This document shows positions 40,391 to 48,374 of a stretch of 64,000 bases of DNA, piece after piece. Each line of letters opens with the position of its first letter. The first letter of the stretch is position 1. Source of the DNA: Rhizobium sp. NLR16a (GTDB lineage Bacteria > Pseudomonadota > Alphaproteobacteria > Rhizobiales > Rhizobiaceae); the NCBI RefSeq assembly GCF_017948245.1, contig NZ_CP072865.1, positions 1,637,501 through 1,701,500 of the forward strand, given 5' to 3'. The notes under the pieces were generated by a model that searched no databases, had not been told where the DNA came from, and saw nothing but the letters and a program-made list of their open reading frames with translations. Both the position numbers and the translations under genes were made by a program.

Positions 40391-40408
40391 ACATGGAATT
40401 CGGGACAG

Positions 40409-40439
40409 AAAAGCCGGACGCAAGGCGCGCCCGGCTTTT
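40409..40439. terminator. bidirectional terminator
   Basis: A perfect 9-bp inverted repeat (aaaagccgg and ccggctttt, loop 13) gives a U-tract on both strands between two convergent genes. Confidence 0.75.
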
Positions 40440-40468
40440 AGTCATGTCTGCCAGTTGCGCCTCGACAA

Positions 40469-40723
40469 TCAGCGGCGGATGGCACGGCCGATGAAGATCA
40501 GAATGCAGGCGCCGATGAAGCCGGTGATCAGGTAACCAAGCCATCCCGCCAACGGCTGGATGTGCAGCAGACCCAGGATCCAGTTGGCGACGATCGCGCC
40601 GACGATGCCGAGCAATATGTTCATGAGCACGCCCATATTGCTGCTCATGACCTTTTCTGCCAGCCATCCGGCGATGCCGCCGATGATGATGGCCGCAATC
40701 CAACCCACGCCTGCGTTTTCCAT
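40469..40723 (-). CDS. GlsB/YeaQ/YmgE family stress membrane protein
   Basis: The 84-residue integral-membrane protein has three TMs and the family signature GWIAAIIIGGIAGWLAEKVM, ILLGIVGAIVANWILG and GYLITGFIGACILIFI. It is a transglycosylase-associated-protein-like family of unknown activity, often general-stress induced. A strong ribosome binding site (aggaggg) precedes the ATG at 40723. Confidence 0.9.
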   Translation of the reverse strand: MENAGVGWIAAIIIGGIAGWLAEKVMSSNMGVLMNILLGIVGAIVANWILGLLHIQPLAGWLGYLITGFIGACILIFIGRAIRR

Positions 40724-40801
40724 AGTGATCCCTCCTGGTGAAACGACTCGCAAGAATGCACGAAACGAAAGAAAGTTCCACTCCTGGAGGAACTTAAGCA
40801 C

Positions 40802-40918
40802 TCAAGGATGCAGCACGGTGACGGGTGTTTCCAGCAGGTAAGCGACGAGTTGGAACATTAGCCCGCTTAGCGCAAGAATTGCGAAGCCGAAAGGCATGAT
40901 CAGGCTTTTGCTAAACAT
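40802..40918 (-). CDS. 38-residue single-pass membrane microprotein
   Basis: The frame begins MFSKSLIMPFGFAILALSG and ends TPVTVLHP, with one hydrophobic segment of about 20 residues. Upstream is a very strong ribosome binding site (taggagaggagaga) and a sigma70-like promoter (TTGCGT, spacer 16, TATGCT) at about 40940-40970. It precedes the GlsB-like gene on the same strand by 78 bases. I know no family for it. Confidence 0.65.
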   Translation of the reverse strand: MFSKSLIMPFGFAILALSGLMFQLVAYLLETPVTVLHP

Positions 40919-41274
40919 TCTCTCCTCTCCTATTTTAAATAAAGCATAAGCCGAAGTGCGTGTTACGCAAGGTTATTACTAACAATTGGTTAAGTGCGAT
41001 ATTTAAGTAAAATGATAGATTTCAGGGAACGGTCGCGAAATCCCGGAGGTATGAGGAGGAAATACACGGACGACTGGCATCCAAATCACTTTCCTTCCAA
41101 CAATTCTACATTTCGGAGAGCTTTAACTCGAGTAATCCGTTTCTTGACGGAACAGGGAGCGGCCGGATGCACCAATTCGGCGCAGGTGCTGCGTTATGTC
41201 CGGCCGCCGGCGGATTGATTTTGGCTCGGAGTGCGTCATTTTTCCGGGGGTTCGTTCAATCAGGGAAAATCTCG
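40919..41274. other. intergenic region, AT-rich on its left half
   Basis: It holds the minus-strand promoter of the 38-aa gene and, towards 41274, the unresolved promoter of the lipoprotein gene. A plus-strand frame at 40994-41218 lacks a properly spaced ribosome binding site. Nothing else is recognisable. Confidence 0.4.
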
Positions 41275-41433
41275 ATGCCAAAAGCTGCAATCGCCATCGC
41301 CTGCTGCCTCTGCCTGCTTACGCTCTCCGGCTGCGGCAATACCGCATACGGGCTGAAGAAGGATGGACAGGAGGCGAGCCACGCAATGGATAATGCGACC
41401 CATCGGGTGCTTTCGGCCGGCGCCAAGAAGTAA
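41275..41433 (+). CDS. entericidin-like small lipoprotein
   Basis: The 52-residue precursor has a lipoprotein signal peptide (MPKAAIAIACCLCLLTLSGC, lipobox LSGC, Cys20) and the entericidin A/B pattern GCGNTAYGLKKDGQEASHAMD. Entericidins are stress-linked membrane lipoproteins. It stands alone on the plus strand within a cluster of other small membrane proteins. Confidence 0.8.
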   Translation: MPKAAIAIACCLCLLTLSGCGNTAYGLKKDGQEASHAMDNATHRVLSAGAKK

Positions 41434-41469
41434 TGGCGGCTGCCGGCGACACGCGGCAAATCTTGCATG

Positions 41470-41499
41470 AAAAAAGCCCGCCTGGGGTGAGGCGGGCTT
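41470..41499 (-). terminator. Rho-independent terminator (minus strand)
   Basis: A perfect 9-bp stem (aagcccgcc/ggcgggctt, loop 8) is followed by a U6 tract on the minus strand. It ends the transcript of the 38-aa gene at 41626-41742, leaving a 3' untranslated region of about 125 nt that contains further small hairpins. Confidence 0.8.
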
Positions 41500-41625
41500 A
41501 GCACAACAGAGAGAATGGACGGACGAAAACCGTCCCGACTGATACAGCATTTCCTTAAAGGCGCCGCTGTACGTCATTCGACGTAACCGCGACCGAAAGG
41601 TTCCGGCAGCGGCGTCAGAATCGGG

Positions 41626-41742
41626 TCAGAAGTTGCCCCAATTCTGAGCGCGGGCACGGGCGCGAATAATCCGGTATTCGCGACCGCCATAGAGCGAACC
41701 GATGGTCAGCAGAAGCGTCAGAACGTCCCAGATGATATGCAT
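41626..41742 (-). CDS. 38-residue membrane microprotein
   Basis: The frame begins MHIIWDVLTLLLTIGSLYG and ends with a strongly basic tail (REYRIIRARARAQNWGNF). Upstream gagagg is well placed. One short TM followed by Arg-rich residues suggests inner-membrane insertion with the tail inside. The clean terminator downstream at 41470 supports a real transcript. Confidence 0.6.
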   Translation of the reverse strand: MHIIWDVLTLLLTIGSLYGGREYRIIRARARAQNWGNF

Positions 41743-41858
41743 GTTATCCTCTCAGGTTGGACGGCTCTGCCGTCGATCGGTGAAGGTACAATAGCAATCT
41801 TTCGAAACTGCTTATATGACAAGAAATCGGGATGAGCAGGCAAAGGAGCAGGGCGCTT

Positions 41859-41889
41859 GCGGCGTCTGATAAGACGCGCGGCGCTGCAG
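41859..41889. repeat. interspersed palindromic repeat, copy 2
   Basis: The sequence gcggcgtctgataagacgcg plus cggcgctgcag differs from the 12848 copy at about two positions. It lies 37 bases before a transglutaminase start, so it may affect that gene's leader. Confidence 0.6.
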
Positions 41890-41925
41890 GAGCAGCAACG
41901 TGAACAAATCAGCCGGCGCCAGTCC

Positions 41926-42819
41926 ATGACGATTTTCTCCGTTCGCCACATCACGTCCTATCGCTACCGCCGGGAGGTCGATTTCGGCGAGCATCGCCTG
42001 ATGTTCCGGCCGCGCGACAGTTTCGACCAGCGGCTGATCGAGGCGTCGCTGACCACCTATCCGGAGCAAAGCCATGTGCGCTGGATCCACGATGTTTTCG
42101 GCAATTGCGTGGCGCTCGTCGATTTTTCGCGGCCGTCGGTGGAGCTTCGTTTCGAAACCTGGATCACACTCGATCATACGCCGCAGTTCGGCCCGGACAT
42201 TCGGATCGACGAGGCGGCGCTGACCTATCCTTTCTCCTACGACAAGGACGAAATCGCCGATCTTGCGCCGGCGATGCAGCGCCATTATCCGGATTCGGGC
42301 GATGAGGTCGGCCGCTGGGCGCGCCAGTTCGTGCGCATGGGGCACCCGACAGAGACCGGGCACCTTCTGATGACGCTCTGTTATGCCATTCGCGAAAGCT
42401 TTGTCTATGCACGTCGCCAGGAACATGGAACGCAAACGCCGCTGCAGACCTTGCGGCTTCGCTCCGGCACCTGCCGGGATTTCGCGCTTCTGATGATGGA
42501 GGCGGCACGCTCGCTCGGCCTGGCGGCGCGGTTCGTCACCGGTTACGTCTACGTTCCCGACCGGGACGGCTCGACCGTGCTCGGCGGCGGCTCCACGCAT
42601 GCCTGGTGCCAGGTCTATCTTCCCGGGGCCGGTTGGGCTGAGTTCGATCCGACCAACGGCATCGTCGGCAACCGCGATCTCATTCGTGTGGCCGTTGCCC
42701 GCGACCCGCGCCAGGCAATTCCTTTGAGCGGCAGCTATGACGGGGAGGGGACGGATTTCGAGGGCATGACGGTGCAGGTCAACGTGACCACGCGGCAGTC
42801 ATGGATTACCGAGGGGTAA
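41926..42819 (+). CDS. transglutaminase-like family protein
   Basis: The 297-residue cytosolic protein has the bacterial transglutaminase N domain (RHITSYRYRREVDFGEHRL) and the catalytic core: Cys in RSGTCRDFALLMMEAARSLG, His in STHAWCQVYLPGAGW and Asp in EFDPTNG. Such proteins are found near peptide-ligase or protease genes; here it is followed by a second transglutaminase-like gene about 100 bases downstream. The substrate is unknown. Confidence 0.88.
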   Translation: MTIFSVRHITSYRYRREVDFGEHRLMFRPRDSFDQRLIEASLTTYPEQSHVRWIHDVFGNCVALVDFSRPSVELRFETWITLDHTPQFGPDIRIDEAALTYPFSYDKDEIADLAPAMQRHYPDSGDEVGRWARQFVRMGHPTETGHLLMTLCYAIRESFVYARRQEHGTQTPLQTLRLRSGTCRDFALLMMEAARSLGLAARFVTGYVYVPDRDGSTVLGGGSTHAWCQVYLPGAGWAEFDPTNGIVGNRDLIRVAVARDPRQAIPLSGSYDGEGTDFEGMTVQVNVTTRQSWITEG

Positions 42820-42919
42820 TGATGCATTGCCCCGGGGAATTGCATCGCGGGAACCGGGTTGGTGCGATCGACGTTCCATTCTCACCTCCGCCCATGCCGG
42901 GAGGGACGAGGAAGCCACA

Positions 42920-43726
42920 ATGAAGATACGCGCCGGGTTTCATCTGGGCTATGAATGCATACAGCCGACGCCGATGCTGCTGGTCCTCAACATTCATCCC
43001 TCCCGTCGCGCCGATCTTCTGAGCGAGCAGGTCCTGACATTCGACCGGCCGATCGAAGCGTGGGAATATACCGATGGCTTCGGCAATGCCTGCAGCCGGA
43101 TCGTCGCTCCGCCGGGACTGACGACGATTTCCACCGAGTTCGAGATCTATGACACCGGGCAGGCCGACATCGTTCCCGTCCAGGCGGTGCAGCACGCGAT
43201 CAAGGATCTGCCCGACGAAGTGCTCGTCTTCCTGCTCGGCAGCCGTTACTGCGACACAGACAGGCTTTCGGATTTCGCCTGGGCGACCTTCTCATCAACG
43301 CCACTCGGCTGGGCGCGCGTGCAGGCGATCTGCGATTTCGTGCATGACCACATCACCTTCGATTATCAGAAGGCCGACGTTCTCAGAACCGCGCATGGCG
43401 GCTTTACCGACAAGAGCGGCGTCTGCCGCGACTTCGCCCATCTCGCCATTGCACTCTGTCGATGCATGAATATTCCTGCCAGATATTGCACCGGTTATCT
43501 CGGTGATATCGGCGTTCCCGCCGATCCGAATCCAATGGACTTCAGCGCCTGGTTCGAGGTCTTTCTCGGCGGGCACTGGCATACGGTCGATGCCCGCCAC
43601 AACACCCCGCGTATCGGCAGAATTCTGATGGCGACAGGCCGAGATGCCACCGACGTCGCGATGTCGACGGCTTTCGGCCCGGCGACGCTTTCCCGCTTCG
43701 AGGTGATCACCGAGGAAGTGCCGTAA
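42920..43726 (+). CDS. second transglutaminase-like family protein
   Basis: The 268-residue protein has Cys in KSGVCRDFAHLAIALCR, a Trp (FSAWFEVFLGGHW) at the place where the other copy has its catalytic His region (SAWFE against THAWC) and Asp in TVDARHNTPRIGR. The His position therefore looks substituted, while GGHWH supplies a nearby His. It diverges strongly from the first copy, so this is an ancient pair rather than a recent duplication. Confidence 0.82.
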   Translation: MKIRAGFHLGYECIQPTPMLLVLNIHPSRRADLLSEQVLTFDRPIEAWEYTDGFGNACSRIVAPPGLTTISTEFEIYDTGQADIVPVQAVQHAIKDLPDEVLVFLLGSRYCDTDRLSDFAWATFSSTPLGWARVQAICDFVHDHITFDYQKADVLRTAHGGFTDKSGVCRDFAHLAIALCRCMNIPARYCTGYLGDIGVPADPNPMDFSAWFEVFLGGHWHTVDARHNTPRIGRILMATGRDATDVAMSTAFGPATLSRFEVITEEVP

Positions 43727-43764
43727 GTTGCGGCCACGGAGCCATAGGCTACCGCAGGTAGATC

Positions 43765-43989
43765 CTACGCCTTCTTCAGGAACTCCGTTTTCAGCACGAG
43801 GCCTTTGACCTGCTTGGTGTTGCACTCGATCTCGCCGGGATTGTCGGTCAGGCGAATGCCTTTGACCAAGGTCCCACGCTTCAGCGTCTCCGAGGTGCCC
43901 TTGACCTTGAGGTCTTTGATCAACGTCACGGAATCGCCGTCGTGAAGCTGGGTTCCGTTGCTGTCCTTTACAATAATGTCTTCGGCCAT
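43765..43989 (-). CDS. PhnA/YjdM-like small protein
   Basis: The 74-residue protein matches the C-terminal domain of YjdM/PhnA (VKDSNGTQLHDGDSVTLIKDLKVKG, LKRGTLVKGIRLT, NPGEIECN). The zinc-ribbon N-domain is absent. Despite the name, the family is not shown to act on phosphonates. The start is MAEDIIV (43989). Confidence 0.8.
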   Translation of the reverse strand: MAEDIIVKDSNGTQLHDGDSVTLIKDLKVKGTSETLKRGTLVKGIRLTDNPGEIECNTKQVKGLVLKTEFLKKA

Positions 43990-44044
43990 GATATCCTCGC
44001 TTGGTGATGCGGGAGGGGAAATCACGACGACAGGGGAGAGTCAA

Positions 44045-44974
44045 TCACCAGTCCCGTCCCGTCCGATCTCGTTCTCCTGCCTCCGCGGCTGAACAGACCT
44101 CACGAACACAGCTGCGCAGCCAGCGATGCGCGGGATCGGCATCCATCCTCGGGTGCCAAAGCAACGAAACCGTGAGCTCCGGCGTCGGAACGGGAAGGGG
44201 GAAACTGTGCATTCCCGCCCGCAAGGCCGCCGTGTGGCGTTCAGGAACGCTGGCGACCAGGTCCGAGGCGCGGGCGAGCGCCAGTGCCGTGGAAAAGCCG
44301 CCGACGACGGTGGCGACCTGCCGTTCCAGCCCGAGCGCATTCAGAGCGTCGTCGATCGCTCCTTTGTCGAACCCGCGCCGCGAGACCGCAATATGGCCGC
44401 CGGCCGCGTAACGGGAGGGCGTGATCTCATCGCGGCAAAGCGGGTGGCCGGTGCGCACGACGCCGATGAAGCGGTCGCGGAACAAGGCCTGCGCCCGCAC
44501 CTCCGGTCCCATCGTCTCGCCGACGACACCGGTTTCCAGATCGACGCTTCCGTCACGCAACGGCGCGCTGTCCTTGTCCGGTTTCTGCATGAAGCGCAGC
44601 CGCACGCCAGGGGCTTGCTTGCCGAGGCGAGCGATGAGATCGGGGCCGAAGCTTTCGGCAAAACCTTCGCTGGCGCGCAGCGTGAATGTCCGGACGAGCC
44701 GACCGAGATCAAGCGCTTCGGCAGGACGCAGAACCGCCCGAGCATCCTCGACGATGCGGCCGACCCGCTCGCGCAGCTCGAGCGCCCGGGGTGTCGGAAC
44801 CAGGCCGCGGCCGGCACGCACCAGCAGCGGATCGCCCGTGGCCTCGCGCAATCGCGCCAGCGCCCGGCTCATGGCCGATGGGCTGAGCCGCAGCCTCGCG
44901 GCCGCACGGGCGACGCTGCCTTCGGCGAGCAAGACATCAAGGGTGACAAGCAGGTTGAGGTCAGGAGTCAACAT
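44045..44974 (-). CDS. LysR-family transcriptional regulator
   Basis: The 309-residue protein has an N-terminal winged HTH (DLNLLVTLDVLLAEGSVARAAARLRLSPSAMSRALARLRE) and a C-terminal ligand-binding domain. The start MLTPDLNLL (44974) is the usual one. It is divergent from the MFS gene at 45102 and therefore its likely regulator. The 127-base gap probably holds the LysR sites; I could not mark a clear T-N11-A box. Confidence 0.9.
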   Translation of the reverse strand: MLTPDLNLLVTLDVLLAEGSVARAAARLRLSPSAMSRALARLREATGDPLLVRAGRGLVPTPRALELRERVGRIVEDARAVLRPAEALDLGRLVRTFTLRASEGFAESFGPDLIARLGKQAPGVRLRFMQKPDKDSAPLRDGSVDLETGVVGETMGPEVRAQALFRDRFIGVVRTGHPLCRDEITPSRYAAGGHIAVSRRGFDKGAIDDALNALGLERQVATVVGGFSTALALARASDLVASVPERHTAALRAGMHSFPLPVPTPELTVSLLWHPRMDADPAHRWLRSCVREVCSAAEAGERDRTGRDW

Positions 44975-45101
44975 GCATGCGGTATAACATGATTTCAGAG
45001 TGATATGGCGCCAGCCGCATGAATGAAGTGCAAATGCTGCGCATTCCGCCATGCCAGTTGCGGGACTAGGGTTCGATGGCTCCCTTTCAAGGAGCTTGAA
45101 C

Positions 45102-46526
45102 ATGGAGGTCCTGTTGAAACCGATCATTGCAGAACAGGGGGAGGCAGTCGCCGAACGCCCCTATTCCGTCCGCTGGGGACTCGCCAGCCTTTGCCTTTCG
45201 ATGCTGCTGCCATCGCTCGGCACCAGCAGCGCCAATATTGGTCTGCCGGCCCTGGCGCAGGCTTTCGGCGGCTCCTTCCAGGAGGTGCAGTGGATCGTGC
45301 TGGCCTATCTTCTTGCCATCACCACCCTCATCGTCAGCGTCGGGCGGCTTGGCGACATGACCGGCCGCAGACGGCTTCTGCTCATCGGCATCCTGCTCTT
45401 TACGCTGGCCTCCGTCATCTGCGGGGTTGCGCCGGCGCTCTGGCTGATGATCGCCGGGCGGGCGCTGCAGGGTCTCGGCGCAGCGATCATGATGGCCCTC
45501 ACCATAGCTTTTGTCGGCGAAACGGTGCCGAAGGCGAGGACCGGCAGCGCCATGGGGCTGCTCGCAACCATGTCGGCGATCGGCACTGCTCTCGGCCCGT
45601 CGCTGGGCGGCGCTCTGATTGCCGGGTTCGGCTGGCCCGCGATCTTTCTCGTCAACGTGCCGCTCGGCATCGTTGCCTTCACCCTCGCCTATTGTTTTCT
45701 GCCTGCCGACGTCAACATGGGGAAGATGAAGCGCGCCGGTTTCGACATGGCAGGCACCTTGCTGCTTGCCCTGGCGCTCTTCGCCTATGCGCTGGCGATG
45801 ACGACCGGGCGGGGCAGCTTTGGAATGCTGAATCTCTCCCTGCTGGCGGCGGCTTTTTTCGGGGCCGGTCTCTTCGTCTTCGCCGAGAGGAAAGCCTCAT
45901 CACCACTGATCCGGCCGGCGGTGTTTCGCAATGCAGCGCTGAGCGCAAGCCTGGTCATGAACGCGCTCATCTCGACGGTGATGATGGCGACGCTGGTGGT
46001 CGGCCCGTTTTATCTCTCCCGTGCGCTCGGGCTCAGCGAGGCCGCCGTTGGCGCCGTCATGTCGATTGGCCCCGTCATCTCCATCCTTGCTGGAGTCCCG
46101 GCCGGTCGCCTGGTCGATCGTCTGGACGCGCCGTTCGTGATCGCGGCAGGCCTCATCGCGATGGCCGCTGGCGCCATCGCACTCGCCATGCTTCCCGGAA
46201 TGATCGGCTACATCGCCGCCATCGCCATCCTGACGCCCGGCTATCAGCTGTTCCAAGCGGCCAACAACACCGCCGTCATGGCGGATGTCGGCCCTGACCA
46301 GCGCGGCGTCATCTCGGGCGCGCTCAGCCTGTCGCGCAATCTCGGGCTGATTACCGGCGCTTCCGTCATGGGTGCGGTATTCGCGCGAGCATCGGGAACA
46401 TCGGATGTCGCCGTGGCAGGCCCCGAGGCCATTCACTCAGGGATGCAGATCACCTTTGCCGTCGCAGCCATGGCGATCGCCGCAGCACTCGCCATCGCCA
46501 CCGTGACTTACCGCCGCGGCGGCTGA
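45102..46526 (+). CDS. MFS efflux transporter (DHA2/EmrB type, 14 TM)
   Basis: The 474-residue protein has about 14 membrane segments and the MFS motif A region (GRLGDMTGRRRLLLIG). Motif C is GTALGPSLGGALI, typical of drug/H+ antiporters. It would export a hydrophobic or toxic compound. The start MEVLLKP is at 45102. It is probably regulated by the divergent LysR gene. Confidence 0.9.
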   Translation: MEVLLKPIIAEQGEAVAERPYSVRWGLASLCLSMLLPSLGTSSANIGLPALAQAFGGSFQEVQWIVLAYLLAITTLIVSVGRLGDMTGRRRLLLIGILLFTLASVICGVAPALWLMIAGRALQGLGAAIMMALTIAFVGETVPKARTGSAMGLLATMSAIGTALGPSLGGALIAGFGWPAIFLVNVPLGIVAFTLAYCFLPADVNMGKMKRAGFDMAGTLLLALALFAYALAMTTGRGSFGMLNLSLLAAAFFGAGLFVFAERKASSPLIRPAVFRNAALSASLVMNALISTVMMATLVVGPFYLSRALGLSEAAVGAVMSIGPVISILAGVPAGRLVDRLDAPFVIAAGLIAMAAGAIALAMLPGMIGYIAAIAILTPGYQLFQAANNTAVMADVGPDQRGVISGALSLSRNLGLITGASVMGAVFARASGTSDVAVAGPEAIHSGMQITFAVAAMAIAAALAIATVTYRRGG

Positions 46527-46644
46527 CGCAGAGCGCCGTCGAGACTGAGACCAAGGTCCGATCCGACCCGGACTTCATGCCGATACCAAACCCTCGATCG
46601 CTGCAATAGGTTTTCGTGGCGGGACGAATCTGCGGAGTTTAGCG

Positions 46645-46734
46645 GTGACCAAAATCTTCGTTGTGGGGTTGATACTGACGCCGGTTATTTTCTGGGGTTC
46701 CATCGGCGCGCTGATATATTCGATGTTGTCGTGA
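46645..46734 (+). CDS. 29-residue membrane microprotein (candidate)
   Basis: A GTG-started frame encodes TKIFVVGLILTPVIFWGS and IGALIYSMLS, almost entirely a single TM helix. A ggag lies about eight bases upstream. Evidence is only composition and ribosome binding site, so this is tentative. Confidence 0.3.
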   Translation: MTKIFVVGLILTPVIFWGSIGALIYSMLS

Positions 46735-46786
46735 GCGGATGTTTTCTGACCGAGCTTGCCGATCAATTCGGGAGCTGAGCCCTGGT

Positions 46787-47473
46787 TCATCGGCTCGGAA
46801 CAAGCCCGTCAAGCAGGAAGTCCAGGCCTTTCCTGAAAACGCCGTCCCAGTCATTGTCCAACAGCAGACGAGCACGCTCGATCGTCGGATATTCTTCGCT
46901 GAAATGAGCAAGACGCTGCTGCCCGGCGAGCATGTCTTCGTCCGAAAGGTCGAAGTTCGCACGAGTGATGGTCGCGCCCATAACATAATTCCAGAGCGAC
47001 CATATCGCACCGTTCAAATCCGCCTCCTCGACACCGGCTCCGGATAAGACCCTGCCCAGCAGTTCCAGGCGACCGAGGATGTTCGGGCCGAGCGCCCGGC
47101 GCGGCAACAGCGACGCCGACCAGGGATGGCGCAGCATGCTGGCGCGCCAGTCTTCAAGCATGTGAAAGACCGCCTGACGCCAGTCCGGCGATTCGATCGT
47201 TTGCGATGGTCCACGATATTCGAGCACCGAGTCGAGCGCGAGATCAAAAACCTCCTCTTTGTTGGCGACGTGCCAATAAAGGCTCATCGCGCCCGAGCCG
47301 AGGCGATCGGCCAGCCGACGCATTTTCAATCCGTCGACACCTTCGGCGTCCAGCAGTTCAACCGCGCTCGCTACGATCCGGTCGAGCGAAAGAGGCGGTT
47401 CCTGTGCGGAGGGGACCGGGGCAGCTTTCCGGTGAGGCCGTTTATCCTGAGTGCCGTCGCGTTTGGCTGCCAT
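46787..47473 (-). CDS. TetR-family transcriptional regulator
   Basis: The 228-residue protein has a basic N-terminal tail, an HTH (LSLDRIVASAVELLDAEGVDGLKMRRLADRLGSGAMSLYWHV) and a TetR_C ligand domain. It is divergent from the secreted RidA-like gene, and a 44-bp inverted repeat lies 72 bases upstream of its start, so it probably represses both. Confidence 0.92.
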   Translation of the reverse strand: MAAKRDGTQDKRPHRKAAPVPSAQEPPLSLDRIVASAVELLDAEGVDGLKMRRLADRLGSGAMSLYWHVANKEEVFDLALDSVLEYRGPSQTIESPDWRQAVFHMLEDWRASMLRHPWSASLLPRRALGPNILGRLELLGRVLSGAGVEEADLNGAIWSLWNYVMGATITRANFDLSDEDMLAGQQRLAHFSEEYPTIERARLLLDNDWDGVFRKGLDFLLDGLVPSR

Positions 47474-47544
47474 GTGTCTTTCCTAAAAAGATCGGGTCAT
47501 CGATTTAAGCCGGCGCAGCGACGGATGTCGATCCTCTCCAGTTG

Positions 47545-47588
47545 ACTCGTACAATGTACGATGCGATGGAATCGTACGCTGTACGAGT
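47545..47588. promoter_or_regulatory. 44-bp inverted-repeat operator, probably for the TetR regulator
   Basis: Arms actcgtacaatgtacgat (47545-47562) and atcgtacgctgtacgagt (47571-47588) are inverted copies differing at two positions. Each is itself palindromic around cgtac-nnn-gtacg. This gives two stacked sites, typical for cooperative TetR dimers, midway between the two divergent genes. Confidence 0.75.
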
Positions 47589-47671
47589 CGCTCGGTTGCC
47601 GAAGAGTTAAAGGCGCAATCCAGCAGGCGGCGAGGGTCGTTCCTCGCAGTCCTCACGCCGGAAAGGACATC

Positions 47672-48160
47672 ATGTCACATGCAATCAAACATCTGCTTAT
47701 CGGAGGGCTGATCATCATGACCACAGGAATTCCCAACGCGACGACGGCGAATGAGGGTGACCTCAAGCTGACCATCGTCAATCCAAAAAACCTCCACGAT
47801 CCGACGCCGAATGGCTATAGCACGGCGGTGATCGTCCCCCGCGGCGCCCGGTTGGCCTACATCTCCGGACAGGGTGGCCAGGACAGCACGGGAGCCTTGT
47901 CGCCGGACTTCGCCGTTCAGGTGAAGCAGGCCTACGCAAATTTGCGCAGTGCGCTTGATGGGCTCGGGGCAAGGCCGGATCAGGTCGCCAAACTGACGAT
48001 CTTCGTGGTCGATCACGATCTGTCCAAGCTCGAGGTGCTGACGAGGAACGTCAAAGACATGTTTGGCGACGCACTCCCGGCCCAGACCCTTGTCCCCGTT
48101 CCCAAACTTGCAATCGATCCGATGCTGTTCGAAGTCGAAGCCGTCGTCATGCTTGAATAG
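47672..48160 (+). CDS. secreted RidA/YjgF-family protein
   Basis: The 162-residue protein has an N-terminal hydrophobic signal (HLLIGGLIIMTTGIPNA) before a RidA domain (GYSTAVIVPRGARLAYISGQGGQDSTG, LRSALDGLGARPDQVAKLTIFVVD). The Arg of classical imine deaminases (usually CTR/R105) is not evident near TLVPVPKLAIDPMLFEVEAVV, so it may be a non-deaminase subgroup. The start is at 47672 with aaagga upstream. It is divergent from TetR. Confidence 0.85.
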   Translation: MSHAIKHLLIGGLIIMTTGIPNATTANEGDLKLTIVNPKNLHDPTPNGYSTAVIVPRGARLAYISGQGGQDSTGALSPDFAVQVKQAYANLRSALDGLGARPDQVAKLTIFVVDHDLSKLEVLTRNVKDMFGDALPAQTLVPVPKLAIDPMLFEVEAVVMLE

Positions 48161-48207
48161 TGGCTGCGACTGATCCGGCCGGCTGGTCTGATGGAGAAAA
48201 TTGCAGG

Positions 48208-48297
48208 TGGCGGAAGAGGTGGGATTCGAACCCACGGTACGGTTTCCCGCACGCCGGTTTTCAAGACCGGTTCCTTAAACCACTCGGACACTCTTCC
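48208..48297 (-). tRNA. tRNA-Ser (anticodon UGA)
   Basis: A 90-nt gene reading leftward. It has acceptor stem ggaagag/ctcttcc, a D-arm, anticodon stem ccggt/accgg with loop cttgaaa (anticodon tga), a long variable arm typical of Ser, a T-arm with ggttcgaatccc and an encoded CCA at the 3' end (48208-48210). The prophage integrase lies next to its 5' side. Confidence 0.97.
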
Positions 48298-48374
48298 ATC
48301 TATTTGAAAAGGTTAGGCAATCAACATTCTATTGACTGCCCGAAACCGGCGTTTGCTACCGATTTGCTACCCAA

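Noticed and set aside
40994..41218. 74-codon plus-strand frame before the lipoprotein gene
   Set aside because: The only purine-rich stretch is one base from an ATG, and the product has no structure or similarity.
46575..46790. 71-codon minus-strand frame
   Set aside because: No ribosome binding site and no recognisable features.
48298..48374. two tttgctacc repeats near the integrase end as a CRISPR- or att-type array
   Set aside because: Only two copies two bases apart; too short for a CRISPR. Kept only as a possible part of the attachment site.
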